Shown: positions 35,373 through 44,443, numbered from the stretch's first letter. The stretch is 64,000 nucleotides of DNA from Zoogloea sp044344315 (GCF_044344315.1 NZ_JBIJDC010000013.1:1-64000), one strand, 5' to 3'. The notes: generated by a model from the letters alone, not told the origin. Numbers and translations are program-made.

Positions 35373-36118
35373 TGTTTCTCCGCCTTCTGCCCCGCGTGAT
35401 GGCGGCCCTGCTGGCCGGGCTGTGCACCGCCCAGGCCCAGGCCGGCCTGTTTGACGACGAGGAAGCCCGGGCACGCATCAATGCGATGCGCGCCGAGCTG
35501 AGCGTCCGTCTCGACAAGCTGGAAGCGAGCTCCCGGGCCCAGCTCGAGCTCGCCAACCAGATTGATCTGCTGAAAGCCGAGATCGCCCGCCTGCGTGGCG
35601 AGAATGAGGTGCTCAGTAACGATCTGGCCAACGCCATTAAGCGACAGAAGGATTTCTACGTCGATCTCGACAACCGCCTGCGCAAGATCGAGACCCCCGC
35701 TACCAGCGCTGAGGCCCCCCAGGCTGCGCCAGTAGCGGCGGTCGACCCCGCCGCAGAGAGCCGCGACTACGAAGCGGCCCTGACCCAATTGCGCGGCGGC
35801 AAGTACAAGGAAGCAGCAGGCAGCTTCATCGCCTTCACCAAGGCCTACCCAAGCAGCAGCTTCCTGCCCAGTGCCCACTTCTGGGCCGCCAGCGCCCTGT
35901 ATCAGCAGAAGGACAACGTCGGCGCAGCCGAGCACTACGGCAAGGTAGCCAGTCAATGGCCCGACGACAACCGTGCACCGGACGCCCTGCTCGGCCTGGC
36001 CAGTACCCAGCAGGCCCGCAACGATAATGTCGGTGCCACCCGCAGCCTGGAAAAACTGGTGTCCCGCTATCCAAGCAGTTCGGCCGCGCAGATTGCCAAA
36101 CAACGCCTGAAGAAGTGA
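35372..36118 (+). CDS. cpoB: CpoB/YbgF, cell-division coordinator
   Basis: A 248-residue periplasmic protein. A signal peptide (VMAALLAGLCTAQAQA) precedes an N-terminal coiled coil (about 35-105, RINAMRAELSVRLDKLE to DLANAIKRQKDFYVD) and a Pro/Ala linker. Tetratricopeptide repeats fill residues about 130-248 (YEAALTQLRGGKYKEAAGSF, SAHFWAASALYQQKDNVGAA, DALLGLASTQQARNDNVGA). It couples PBP1B and the Tol machine during septation. It ends the tol-pal part of the operon. Confidence 0.95.
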   Translation: MFLRLLPRVMAALLAGLCTAQAQAGLFDDEEARARINAMRAELSVRLDKLEASSRAQLELANQIDLLKAEIARLRGENEVLSNDLANAIKRQKDFYVDLDNRLRKIETPATSAEAPQAAPVAAVDPAAESRDYEAALTQLRGGKYKEAAGSFIAFTKAYPSSSFLPSAHFWAASALYQQKDNVGAAEHYGKVASQWPDDNRAPDALLGLASTQQARNDNVGATRSLEKLVSRYPSSSAAQIAKQRLKK

Positions 36119-36171
36119 CAAACCCGCCAGCCCCGCGCCCATCGGCCGGGGCTGTCAACGCAAGTCCCGCC

Positions 36172-36831
36172 ATGCCTTCTACCGGTCGCCCCATCACCCT
36201 CCGCATCACCGAGATCTTCCACTCACTCCAGGGTGAAACGTCCCGGGCCGGCCTGCCCACGGTCTTCGTGCGCCTTACCGGCTGCCCCCTGCGCTGCAGC
36301 TGGTGCGACACCGAGTATTCCTTCACCGGCGGCACCACGCGCAGCCTCGACGACATCCTGGCCGAAGTGGCCTCACACCACTGCCAGACCGTCTGCGTGA
36401 CCGGCGGCGAGCCGCTATCCCAGAAGAACTGCCTACCCCTGCTGAGCGCCCTGTGCGACACCGGCTACTCGGTCTCCCTGGAAACCAGCGGCGCCATCGA
36501 CATCTCCGGTGTCGATCCGCGTGTATCGCGAATCATGGACCTCAAGGCGCCCGGCTCTGGCGAGGAAGCCCGCAACCTGCTGGCCAATATTCCGCTTCTG
36601 ACCCTGCGCGACGAGCTCAAGCTGGTGCTGGCCAGCGAGGCCGACTACGAGTGGGCCAAGGCCCGGATCGCAGAATACAGCCTCACCCAGCGCTGCCCGG
36701 TGCTGCTGGCCCCGGTTCAGGGACAACTACGGCCCGCCGACCTGGCCGCCTGGATTCTCCGTGACCACCTGCCCGTGCGCATGCAGGTCCAGCTCCACAA
36801 GATCATCTGGGGCAACGAGCCCGGCCGCTGA
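36172..36831 (+). CDS. queE: QueE, 7-carboxy-7-deazaguanine synthase
   Basis: A 219-residue radical SAM enzyme that converts carboxytetrahydropterin to 7-carboxy-7-deazaguanine in queuosine synthesis. The cluster motif Cys38-x3-Cys42-x2-Cys45 is in RLTGCPLRCSWCDTEYSF. ITEIFHSLQGE at the N-terminus and VCVTGGEPLSQ are standard. The ATG at 36172 gives the usual length; a GTG at 36115 overlapping the cpoB stop would add 19 residues of Pro/Ala-rich sequence and cannot be excluded. Confidence 0.95.
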   Translation: MPSTGRPITLRITEIFHSLQGETSRAGLPTVFVRLTGCPLRCSWCDTEYSFTGGTTRSLDDILAEVASHHCQTVCVTGGEPLSQKNCLPLLSALCDTGYSVSLETSGAIDISGVDPRVSRIMDLKAPGSGEEARNLLANIPLLTLRDELKLVLASEADYEWAKARIAEYSLTQRCPVLLAPVQGQLRPADLAAWILRDHLPVRMQVQLHKIIWGNEPGR

Positions 36832-36900
36832 TTCCGGCCCGCTACGGTGCCCCGTCGACCGCCGGTCGACGTTACTATTTTCCGAAATCCCGGAGAGATC

Positions 36901-37584
36901 ATGACTACCCCACGCCCCCGCGCCCTCGTCCTGCTCTCGGGCGGGCTTGATTCCGCCACCTGCCTGGCAATTGCCCGCGCCGAAGGCTTCGACGCCTATG
37001 CCCTGTCGGTCGAGTATGGCCAGCGCCATACCGCCGAGCTCGCCGCCGCCCAGCGCGTGGCCAAGGCCCTTGGCGCCACCGCCCACCGGGTCGCCCACGT
37101 GGACCTGGGCCAGTTCGGCGGATCGGCCCTCACCGACCCAAGCCTGGCCGTGCCAGTGGAAGGCCTGGAAGGTGGCATCCCCATCACCTACGTGCCGGCC
37201 CGCAACACCATCATGCTGTCGATTGCCCTGGCCTGGGCCGAGGTGCTGGAGGCCGACCATATCTACGTGGGGGTCAACGCCGTGGATTACTCCGGCTACC
37301 CGGATTGCCGCCCCGCCTTCATCAACGCCTTCGAAAGCATGGCTAATCTGGCCACCAAGGCCGGCGTGGAAGGGCACAAGCTGCACATCCACGCCCCGCT
37401 GATCGACCTGTCAAAGGCCGACATCATCCGCCGCGGAACGGCCCTGGGCGTGGATTACGGCCTCACCGTATCCTGCTATCAGGCCGATGACGACGGCCGG
37501 GCCTGCGGCCTGTGCGATGCCTGCCGCCTACGCCGGGCCGGCTTCGACGCCGCCGGCGTGGCCGACCCGACCCCCTACCGCTGA
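36901..37584 (+). CDS. queC: QueC, 7-cyano-7-deazaguanine synthase
   Basis: A 227-residue ATP-dependent enzyme that makes preQ0 from the QueE product. The PP-loop SGGLDSAT is at residues 13-20, the central segment has PVEGLEGGIPITYVPARNTIM and YVGVNAVDYSGYPDCRP, and the C-terminal zinc site is CGLCDAC after SCYQAD. GGAGA precedes the ATG. Upstream, a GTCGACCGCCGGTCGAC palindrome lies in the 69-base gap after queE. Confidence 0.97.
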   Translation: MTTPRPRALVLLSGGLDSATCLAIARAEGFDAYALSVEYGQRHTAELAAAQRVAKALGATAHRVAHVDLGQFGGSALTDPSLAVPVEGLEGGIPITYVPARNTIMLSIALAWAEVLEADHIYVGVNAVDYSGYPDCRPAFINAFESMANLATKAGVEGHKLHIHAPLIDLSKADIIRRGTALGVDYGLTVSCYQADDDGRACGLCDACRLRRAGFDAAGVADPTPYR

Positions 37585-37599
37585 ACCCGCAGCCCGGCC

Positions 37600-38706
37600 A
37601 TGGACGCCAGCACGCCCCTGCCTCTCGACCCCGCCACCCTTACCTGGCTGGCCTTCGCCATCGGCGGCGTGTTCGGCTTTGCCGCTCAGCGCAGCAACTT
37701 CTGCACCATGGGGGCCATTGCCGACATCCTCATCATGGAGGACTGGACCCGCCTGCGCATGTGGGCCTTGGCCGCCGCCGCCGCCATCGCCGGCACTACA
37801 GCGTTGCAGATGGGCGGGCTGATCGACGTGCATGCTTCCATCTACACTGGCGCCCGCCTGCCCTGGCTGTCCCACCTCGTCGGCGGCGCCCTGTTCGGCA
37901 TCGGCATGACCCTGGCCTCCGGCTGCGGTGCCAAGACCCTGGTACGGCTCGGCAGCGGCAACCTCAAGTCACTGGTGGTTTTCGTCTTCCTCGGCCTGTC
38001 CGCCTACATGACCCTGCGCGGCCTGTTCGGCGGCTGGCGCAGCGCCTGGCTGGACCCCGTCGTCGTTCAATTCGACACCCACCAGGATGTCCCCACCCTC
38101 ATCGCCGCCCGCTTCGCCCTGGACATCCGCAGCGCCTGGCTGGCCTGCGCCGCGGTCGCGGCCGGTGGCCTCGGCCTGTTCGCCCTGTCGAGCCGGGAAA
38201 TGTGGCGCCCCGCCCCCCTCCTCGGCAGCCTGGTCATCGGCGCCACCATCGTGGCCGGCTGGTATCTGAGTGGTCGCTTGGGCTACCTGCCCGAAGATCC
38301 GGAAACGCTTGAGCCCGCCTTCCTGCTCACCAACAGCGGGCGCATGGAATCCCTCAGCTTCGTCGCCCCCCTGGCCTACTCCCTAGACCTGTTGATGCTG
38401 TGGACCGACAAGAGCCGCAGCGTCACTCTGGGCATTGCCCTGACCCTGGGCGTCATTGCCGGTTCCCTGCTGGCGGCCCTGGCCACCCGCAGCTTCCGCA
38501 TCGAGAGTTTTCGCGACGCCCCCGACCTCGCCCGCCACCTCGTCGGCGCCATGCTGATGGGCTTTGGCGGCGTCACCGCCCTCGGCTGCACCATCGGCCA
38601 AGGGCTGAGCGGACTGTCCACGCTGTCTCTCGGGGCGGCCCTCACCGTGGCCGCCATTCTGGCGGGAGCCAGCCTGTCGATAAAAATTCAGTTACGAAAC
38701 GCTTGA
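37600..38706 (+). CDS. YeeE/YedE-family membrane transporter (sulfur compound uptake, TsuA-like)
   Basis: A 368-residue protein with about nine hydrophobic segments. The two family signatures are present: GVFGFAAQRSNFCTMGA near residue 25 with FGIGMTLASGCGAKTLVRLG near 98, and in the second half LMGFGGVTALGCTIGQGLSG near 320. The conserved cysteines of these loops relay thiosulfate in the TsuA member; related proteins carry other sulfur species. It starts 15 bases after queC, so it may be in the same transcript. Its stop codon is inside the -35 box of the tRNA promoter. Confidence 0.88.
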   Translation: MDASTPLPLDPATLTWLAFAIGGVFGFAAQRSNFCTMGAIADILIMEDWTRLRMWALAAAAAIAGTTALQMGGLIDVHASIYTGARLPWLSHLVGGALFGIGMTLASGCGAKTLVRLGSGNLKSLVVFVFLGLSAYMTLRGLFGGWRSAWLDPVVVQFDTHQDVPTLIAARFALDIRSAWLACAAVAAGGLGLFALSSREMWRPAPLLGSLVIGATIVAGWYLSGRLGYLPEDPETLEPAFLLTNSGRMESLSFVAPLAYSLDLLMLWTDKSRSVTLGIALTLGVIAGSLLAALATRSFRIESFRDAPDLARHLVGAMLMGFGGVTALGCTIGQGLSGLSTLSLGAALTVAAILAGASLSIKIQLRNA

Positions 38707-38730
38707 CGTAATCTTTGGTAGGGCTATAAT
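38703..38730 (+). promoter_or_regulatory. Sigma-70 promoter for the tRNA-Lys genes
   Basis: TTGACG (38703-38708) and TATAAT (38725-38730) are separated by 16 bases, a near-consensus promoter. The first tRNA begins 17 bases after the -10 box. GCGCGTCTC follows the -10 box, a GC-rich discriminator typical of stringently controlled stable-RNA promoters. The -35 overlaps the stop codon of the YedE-type gene. Confidence 0.88.
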
Positions 38731-38746
38731 GCGCGTCTCTTCCGGG

Positions 38747-38822
38747 GGGTCGGTAGCTCAGTCGGTAGAGCAGCGGACTTTTAATCCGTTGGTCGCGAGT
38801 TCGAATCTCGCCCGACCCACCA
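38747..38822 (+). tRNA. tRNA-Lys, anticodon TTT
   Basis: A 76-base cloverleaf including encoded CCA. The acceptor stem GGGTCGG pairs with CCGACCC at 38812-38818. The D-arm is TAGCTCAGTCGGTAGAGCA, the anticodon loop CTTTTAA gives TTT, and the T-arm is GCGAGTTCGAATCTCGC. Confidence 0.97.
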
Positions 38823-38861
38823 GTAAAACGGTGGGGCTAAAATACCGGCTCCAGTAAGAAT

Positions 38862-38937
38862 GGGTTGTTAGCTCAGTTGGTAGAGCAGCGGACTCTTAAT
38901 CCGTAGGTCGAGTGTTCGAGCCACTCACAACCCACCA
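38862..38937 (+). tRNA. tRNA-Lys, anticodon CTT
   Basis: A 76-base cloverleaf including encoded CCA. The acceptor stem GGGTTGT pairs with ACAACCC at 38927-38933. The anticodon loop is CTCTTAA with anticodon CTT, and the T-arm is GAGTGTTCGAGCCACTC. It follows the TTT isoacceptor by 39 bases and shares its promoter and terminator. Confidence 0.96.
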
Positions 38938-38947
38938 GATTGCAGAG

Positions 38948-38980
38948 ACAAGGCCACCCAACGCGGTGGCCTTGTTTTTT
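38948..38980 (+). terminator. Rho-independent terminator after the tRNA-Lys genes
   Basis: ACAAGGCCACC (38948-38958) pairs with GGTGGCCTTGT (38965-38975) and runs into six T residues. It lies 10 bases after the second tRNA. Confidence 0.94.
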
Positions 38981-39206
38981 GGTGCGTCAGGAGGAAACTC
39001 CACGCATCAGACAATACAACGTCGTTCATCTTCGCCTGCGATCCTGTTCGCGGGCACCCGTCGCCGGCCCGCCGAACCAAGAGCCGACATTCGATCGCCT
39101 TCGCCCCTTGCGGCCTCGGCGCAAACTGGCCCACCAAGGCGGTGGCGGGCCGCGGCCGACACGCCCCGCGAAGGGACGCCGCCCGGCCACCTACAAGGAG
39201 CCCGAC

Positions 39207-39470
39207 ATGGCCAAGGAAGAACTGATTGAAATGCATGGCAGCGTCACCGAAGTGCTGCCCGATGGTCGTTACCGCGTCACCCTCGACAACGGTCACACCC
39301 TCATCGCCTACTCCGGCGGCAAGCTGAAGAAGAACCACATCCGCATCATCGCCGGTGACGAGGTGACCCTCGAGATGTCGCCCTACGACCTCTCCAAGGG
39401 CCGCATCACCTTCCGTCACCTGCCGGCGCGCCCCGGCGGCGCTCCGTCGCCGGCCCCGCGCCGCTACTGA
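39207..39470 (+). CDS. infA: Translation initiation factor IF-1, copy 2
   Basis: An 87-residue IF-1. Core segments are KEELIEMHGSVTEVLPDGRY, VTLDNGHTLIAYSGGKLKK and DEVTLEMSPYDLSKGRITFR, with a Pro/Ala-rich tail APSPAPRRY. AAGGAG lies 6 bases before the ATG. Compared with the copy at 17375 it differs at many surface positions and in the tail. It stands alone between the tRNA terminator and its own terminator, so it is transcribed separately. Confidence 0.96.
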   Translation: MAKEELIEMHGSVTEVLPDGRYRVTLDNGHTLIAYSGGKLKKNHIRIIAGDEVTLEMSPYDLSKGRITFRHLPARPGGAPSPAPRRY

Positions 39471-39488
39471 GCAGCGATACGCCATACA

Positions 39489-39518
39489 GCCCCTGCCGGC
39501 AACGCCAGGGGCTTTTTT
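39489..39518 (+). terminator. Rho-independent terminator after infA copy 2
   Basis: GCCCCTG (39489-39495) pairs with CAGGGGC (39506-39512) and is followed by six T residues. Confidence 0.93.
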
Positions 39519-39531
39519 GTGCCTGCAACGC

Positions 39532-40045
39532 TCAGGCTGGCGCCACTCGGGGCAGTGACACCCGGAAGGTGCAGCCACACCCCGGCTCGCTACGTACATC
39601 AATGCGACCGCGGTGCTTGCTGACGATGTCGTAGGAGATCGAAAGCCCGAGCCGGGTCCCCTTACCGACCGGCTTGGTGGTGTAGAAGGGGTCGAAGATG
39701 CGTGCCAGCACCTCGATGGCCTGGGCCGCATTGACCAGCAGGTTCATCACCACCTGGTTGACCTGGGCAGGCAGGCAAGGCACCCGCGGCAGCATGGCGT
39801 CGTACTGGCGCACCACTTCGGCCTTGTACTTGATCTCGTGCAAGGGGGCCATGTAACGCAGCATCGTGCCCCGTGGCCCGGTCTCAGTACCCATGGTTTC
39901 CGGCGCCCCCCGCTCAAAGGCCCCCAAGGCAGGTCGCCACCACCGCGCCCCACACCACGAGGGGCAGCAGCCACCAGGCCCTCGAACGGATGGCCTTGGG
40001 AATCGAACGGAGCCTGACCGGGCCAATCGGTGAAGAAGCGGACAT
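39532..40045 (-). pseudogene. Remnant of a membrane sensor histidine kinase
   Basis: Reading the minus strand from 40045, MSASSPIGPVRLRSIPKAIR and a membrane helix (AWWLLPLVVWGAVVATCLGG) look like the start of a kinase. A frameshift follows at about 39915. In another frame, from about 39855, LHEIKYKAEVVRQYDAMLPR, QVNQVVMNLLVNAAQAIE (N-box) and then directly VLARIFDPFYTTKPVGKGTRLGLSISYDIV appear, ending SLPRVAPA at 39535. The roughly 25 residues that normally separate the N-box from LARIFDPF, including the DxGxG ATP-binding motif, are missing, and the sensor and HisKA regions are gone. The gene cannot encode an active kinase. Confidence 0.8.
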
Positions 40046-40266
40046 GGGCGGGTGAGCATTGCGGAATCCATACTCATAACAGCGCTGGCGCCAGCAAACT
40101 GACCCGGACAGGATGATTGCGCCACACATCCGATCATGCAGACTCTTGACGGTACGCAACTACGCCCGGGGGTAGAGCGTTTAAGGTACGTGCCTGGGCC
40201 GGATATGGCCGCCATCCGGGCCGGACAGCACGCCGGCTCGTGGCTCACCGAACAGGAGAGATACCC

Positions 40267-40764
40267 ATGCTCACGCTCCAGCAACTGCTCGACTCATCGG
40301 GCAAGGACAACGTCGATGCCTTGCGGACGCTATACGAAGGCACCTTCGTGTGCGCCCAACGCCTGATCTCCCTGAACCTCAGGGCCACCCAGTCGATCAT
40401 GGAGAGCAACGTCTCGAGCATCAAGGCCATGATGACGACCCAGGGCGTACCGGGCTTCTGCGAGACCCAGTCTGAGATTGCCCACAAGCTGATTCAGCAG
40501 ACCGTGGGTTACGCCGTGGATTTCAACGAGGTCATCGCCGAGAACCAGAACGAACTGTCTGGTCTGCTCAAGGCTCGCTCCGGCGCGCTGGCGCAAGCCA
40601 TCACTAGCCAGGCCACGCCCGAGGCCTATGCCGCCGCGGGCGGGACGATGATGGTTGATGTGGTACGGACCATGCTCGACGCCGCCACCGATTCACGCAA
40701 CTACATGCTGGAAATGGCCCGGCAGGTGGATGCCTCCGTCACGGGAAGCATCGGGAAGAAATGA
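40267..40764 (+). CDS. Phasin family protein (polyhydroxyalkanoate granule)
   Basis: A 165-residue, mostly helical protein of the phasin type. The pattern TLYEGTFVCAQRLISLNLRATQSIMESNVSSIKAMM, the amphipathic middle and the Ala-rich C-terminal part fit PhaP-like proteins that coat PHA granules. GGAG lies 8 bases before the ATG at 40267. No PHA synthase gene is in the window. It stands alone between a kinase remnant and a diguanylate cyclase gene. Confidence 0.88.
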   Translation: MLTLQQLLDSSGKDNVDALRTLYEGTFVCAQRLISLNLRATQSIMESNVSSIKAMMTTQGVPGFCETQSEIAHKLIQQTVGYAVDFNEVIAENQNELSGLLKARSGALAQAITSQATPEAYAAAGGTMMVDVVRTMLDAATDSRNYMLEMARQVDASVTGSIGKK

Positions 40765-40787
40765 TCCATGGGGCATCGGCCCCGTGA

Positions 40788-41885
40788 TCACACTTCGGGA
40801 AACCGCATCACCCGGTTGCGCCCGGCGCTCTTGGCCTTGTACATGGCCCCGTCGGCACGCATCTGGATGTCACCCAGGCCTTGGTCGGAGGGCCGACTGG
40901 TCGCCACGCCAATGGACGCCGTCACCTGCACAGGCTGCCCGGGGATGTGCGAGAAATCGAGGCTCTCGACGGCGGCGCGCAGGGTTTCCGCGAGCCTCAC
41001 CGCCCCCTCGACCTCGGTGTCGGGCAGGCATACCACGAACTCCTCGCCACCGATCCGTCCGAGCACGTCGCTCTGCCGAAGCTGGGCCGCCAGGCAGCCG
41101 GCCACCGCCATCAGGACCGCATCGCCCACCTCGTGGCCATACTGGTCGTTGATGCGCTTGAAGTGGTCGAGGTCGATGAAGAGCACGGACAGGCTGCTCT
41201 CCCGGCGGCGTGCAAGGCGCAACATGCGGTCCCCCATCTCGCAGTACGCCCTCGGATTGAGCAGCCCGGTAAGCGGATCCTTGCTGGCCAGATCGCGCAG
41301 CGTGGCAAGAGTTGCCGTCATGCGTTCGAAATAGGAAGCAGCCCTGCGCGTGTAGACATGCGAAAAGGCACTCACCACACCGAGACTGATCAGCAGGGTA
41401 GCCATGGCATTACGGGAAAAAGGCAGCGGCAGGATCTGGTTGGCCGCCACGATCACCGTGACGCTCAGCCCGGTCACCACCAGGCCGGCGCGAGACCCGA
41501 TCAGCACATAACTGAAGAATACCGCCAGGTAGAACCACACCACCCGCAACTCGTCGTTAATGACGAAGACCAGGGCCGAGGCAAAAGTCAGAAAATTGAC
41601 TGCCACCACCAGCACGGCCACCCGCTGGTAATGCTGCTTGCGGCCACGCAGCAGGAACAACAGGCCAAGGGTGGCGATCCAGTTGAGCTTGGTGGCCAGC
41701 AACTGCCGTGGCCCCAGTTCGTTCATCCCTAGCCAGTCCACCAGAATGAACAGGCCACTGAACACCAGCCCGGTCAGCATCACGGCGTTGAGCAGCCGGA
41801 AGCGGAAGGCGAGATAGTCCTCGCTCTCGTTGAACTCGGCACCACTGCTCAACAGGGAATGAAAGGCGGCACGCAGTCTGGACAT
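40788..41885 (-). CDS. Membrane diguanylate cyclase (GGDEF) with intact I-site
   Basis: A 365-residue enzyme that makes cyclic di-GMP. Residues about 30-180 hold six or so transmembrane helices of an unnamed sensor. The GGDEF domain (about 200-365) contains DLASKDPLTGLLNPRAY, FIDLDHFKRINDQYGHEVGD and the active site GGEEF at 279-283. The inhibitory site RxxD is present as RQSD at 270-273, so product feedback is likely. The ATG at 41885 is chosen; the longer upstream frame is unrelated in character. Confidence 0.93.
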   Translation of the reverse strand: MSRLRAAFHSLLSSGAEFNESEDYLAFRFRLLNAVMLTGLVFSGLFILVDWLGMNELGPRQLLATKLNWIATLGLLFLLRGRKQHYQRVAVLVVAVNFLTFASALVFVINDELRVVWFYLAVFFSYVLIGSRAGLVVTGLSVTVIVAANQILPLPFSRNAMATLLISLGVVSAFSHVYTRRAASYFERMTATLATLRDLASKDPLTGLLNPRAYCEMGDRMLRLARRRESSLSVLFIDLDHFKRINDQYGHEVGDAVLMAVAGCLAAQLRQSDVLGRIGGEEFVVCLPDTEVEGAVRLAETLRAAVESLDFSHIPGQPVQVTASIGVATSRPSDQGLGDIQMRADGAMYKAKSAGRNRVMRFPEV

Positions 41886-41982
41886 GGAACAAAGGAAGTG
41901 CGTTGAGTCCCGGGCCTGCCGGAGACGCTTGCAAGGATAGCAAGATGCCCGGGCCAGGGCCTGTAGCCCGCAGTCGGGAGTC

Positions 41983-42690
41983 TTACCAGACCCCCTGTTC
42001 GACCAACTGACGCGTCGCAGCCTCGCTCCAGCCCCGGTTGGCCGCCGGGCTTGCCGGGCTGGGGTGAAGGACCCGCCCGAAACGCAAAGGCATATCGGCC
42101 AGGGCCTGACGGGCCCGCTGCTCTGCCCACGCACCCACACCGACCACCCACTCGGGCTGCAGGATCTCGACCACCTGGCGAAGATGTCCATCGCAGGCTG
42201 CCAGCAAGGGCCCCTGCTCGGCCGCCGGCAGCTTGTCAGGGGTAAGGTTGCGTCCACCCTCGAAAAAGGCCAGGGGACAGTAGTTGGCCACAAAATGCTC
42301 GGCGAAGAAGGCCTCTGCCGTTCCGAAGCGCTCGGCGAACAAGCCCCACAGACGCCGACCGCTGACCTCCGAACGGACACATGCAAACCCTTCAATGGGA
42401 CGCTTGGGGTTCTCGGCACCGGGCTTCAGCACCTCCGCCTCGATGCCCATCCAGTCGCGCACGGCGGCGATCTCACCAAAGGGCACCCCCGTCTGGACCA
42501 TCCCGAAAGGGCCCGGATTCATGCCCACGAACACCACACGCTTGCGCCCCTGCCCATAGCGCCGGAGATAGGCCGCATTGGGCGTCCAGGCATAGGTCAG
42601 CGGGTTATAGACATGGGACACCGGCGGCGCGAAGCGCATGCTGTCGAGGGTGTCGGAAAGAGTGCGGGCAGCGATCTCGAGAGAAGTCAT
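41983..42690 (-). CDS. SMUG1-type uracil-DNA glycosylase
   Basis: A 235-residue protein of the UDG superfamily resembling SMUG1. Motif 1 is FVGMNPGPFGMVQTGVPFGE, in which the Asn of GMNPGP is the catalytic-loop residue of this family. Motif 2, which inserts into DNA, is LHPSPASPAANRGW near the C-terminus. It removes uracil or oxidised uracil from DNA. Bacterial SMUG1 homologues are patchily distributed. The ATG at 42690 is preferred; a GTG two codons upstream is possible. Confidence 0.9.
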   Translation of the reverse strand: MTSLEIAARTLSDTLDSMRFAPPVSHVYNPLTYAWTPNAAYLRRYGQGRKRVVFVGMNPGPFGMVQTGVPFGEIAAVRDWMGIEAEVLKPGAENPKRPIEGFACVRSEVSGRRLWGLFAERFGTAEAFFAEHFVANYCPLAFFEGGRNLTPDKLPAAEQGPLLAACDGHLRQVVEILQPEWVVGVGAWAEQRARQALADMPLRFGRVLHPSPASPAANRGWSEAATRQLVEQGVW

Positions 42691-42731
42691 GGACACAGGA
42701 TGCAGAACGGAGAAGGGTCAAGCGCGGGGGA

Positions 42732-43994
42732 TCAGGCACTGCCTTCCGGGCGCTCGTGCCAGGGTGCCACCTTGACCAGCAGGAGCATGCCCGGGATGGC
42801 CAGTACGCCGCACAACAGGAAGAAGTTGTACCAGCCCATGGCCTCCACCAGCCAGCCGGCCGAGGCGTTGATGAAGGTGCGCGGCACCGCCATCAGACTG
42901 GTGAATAGCGCCAGCTGTGTGGCCGTGTAGGCCGGATGGGTGGTGCGGGCCATATAGGCCACAAAGGCCGTAGTCCCGAGCCCGACCCCCAGCGCCTCCA
43001 GGCCGATGACCACCGCCAGCACGCCCAGGCGGGCCGCGTCAGACTCGGCGGGCCCCAGCCATGCCAGCCAGGCAAAACCATAGATGGCCACCCACTGCAC
43101 CACCCCGAACACCCACAGGGCCCGGTTGATGCCCAGCTTGACCATCCACAGCCCCCCCAGCAGGCCGCCGATCACGCTCGGCCACAGGCCGGCGTTCTTC
43201 GCGATCAGCCCGATCTCGGTCTTGGAGAAACCCATGTCCAGGTAGAAGGGCGTAGCCAGGGCCGTGCACAGGGAGTCACCGAGCTTGTAGAGGAAGATGA
43301 AGGCCAGCACCACCAGAGCCGACCGTACCCCGTGACGTCCGAAGAACTCACGGAAGGGCTCGACCACCGCATCCCGCAGCGTGCGCGGGGCGCCGGAAGC
43401 GGTGACCGGCTCCTTGACCATCAGGGTCATGGCCAGGCCTGGGGCCATGAACAGGGCCGTCACCAGGAAGACTTGCTGCCAGGGCAGATGGTCTGCCAGC
43501 ACCAGGGACAGGGAGCCCGGCACCAGCCCGGCCAGCTTGTAGGCGTTCACGTGGATGGCGTTGCCGATGCCCAGCTCGATCTCCGGCAGCAACTCGCGCC
43601 GATAGGCATCCAGCACGATGTCCTGGGTGGCCGACAGGAAAGCGATCAGCGCCGTCAGGCCAATGACCATGCCCAACTCCGAGGTGGGCGACAGGGTGCC
43701 GAGCCAGGCGATGGCCCCCAGCAGCAGCACCTGGGTAGCCCCCATCCAGCCCCGCCGCCGCCCCAGCAGGGGCAGCGCATAGCGATCGAGGAAAGGCGAC
43801 CAGACGAACTTCCAGGTGTAGGGAAACTGGATCAGCGCAAAGGCACCGATGGCCTTCAGGGACAGCCCCTCCGTTTTCAGCCAGGCGGGCACCAGGTTGA
43901 GCAGCAGGTAGAGGGGCAGGCCCGAGGAGAAGCCGGTCAGCACGCAGATGAGCATGCGGCGGTTGGCGAGGGCGCGCCAGGGAGAGGCTGTCAT
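42732..43994 (-). CDS. AmpG-like MFS permease
   Basis: A 420-residue transporter with 12 predicted membrane helices. Family landmarks are NRRMLICVLTGFSSGLPLYLL, the FALIQFPYTWKFVWSPFLDRY segment and FLSATQDIVLDAYRREL, matching AmpG, which imports anhydro-muropeptides for cell-wall recycling. The second half has a LYKLGDSLCTALATPFYLDMGFSKTEIG block as in AmpG. It is monocistronic, divergent from a small hypothetical gene. Confidence 0.88.
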   Translation of the reverse strand: MTASPWRALANRRMLICVLTGFSSGLPLYLLLNLVPAWLKTEGLSLKAIGAFALIQFPYTWKFVWSPFLDRYALPLLGRRRGWMGATQVLLLGAIAWLGTLSPTSELGMVIGLTALIAFLSATQDIVLDAYRRELLPEIELGIGNAIHVNAYKLAGLVPGSLSLVLADHLPWQQVFLVTALFMAPGLAMTLMVKEPVTASGAPRTLRDAVVEPFREFFGRHGVRSALVVLAFIFLYKLGDSLCTALATPFYLDMGFSKTEIGLIAKNAGLWPSVIGGLLGGLWMVKLGINRALWVFGVVQWVAIYGFAWLAWLGPAESDAARLGVLAVVIGLEALGVGLGTTAFVAYMARTTHPAYTATQLALFTSLMAVPRTFINASAGWLVEAMGWYNFFLLCGVLAIPGMLLLVKVAPWHERPEGSA

Positions 43995-44107
43995 GGGGAG
44001 GCATCATTGGAACAAGCGCCCGATGATAACAATCGGTTACTTGATTCCGGCCGCCGGGCACCGAAAAATGCGGGAATCAGGGTAAAAAATATAAGGAGGA
44101 GACACGC

Positions 44108-44422
44108 ATGCACCACCTCACCGTCGTATTCCGGGCCGACCGGGAATACGAATTCAACGTCCACGCCGCCGACATCGCCAAGCTGTCCAATGAGGCCGCC
44201 AGGGAATGGCTGCAGGAGGAGTTCGACGAGCTCGAATGCACGCCCAGCAACCCGGTCGGCAAGGTGCTCATCCTCGATGTGATCCTCAACGTCGCCAAAT
44301 ATGGTGGGGAGCAGCGCTTTGCCCAGGGTAGTCAGTGGGCCACGCAGTTTGCTGCCTGTGTGGCGGTGGTGCTGGACCGGCCGGCGGTGCGCATCGACAT
44401 CCCCGGCTTCGTGGTGGGCTGA
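44108..44422 (+). CDS. Small conserved-looking protein of unknown function
   Basis: A 104-residue soluble protein with no recognised domain. It opens MHHLTVVFRADREYEFNVHA, has an acidic helix (EAAREWLQEEFDELE) and a hydrophobic C-terminal half (VLILDVILNVAKYG, AACVAVVLDRPAVRIDIPGF). An AAGGAGGAG box before the ATG, normal codon use and intact length support a real gene. No function is proposed. Confidence 0.8.
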   Translation: MHHLTVVFRADREYEFNVHAADIAKLSNEAAREWLQEEFDELECTPSNPVGKVLILDVILNVAKYGGEQRFAQGSQWATQFAACVAVVLDRPAVRIDIPGFVVG

Positions 44423-44443
44423 AGCACCGCCATCCCACCCGGC

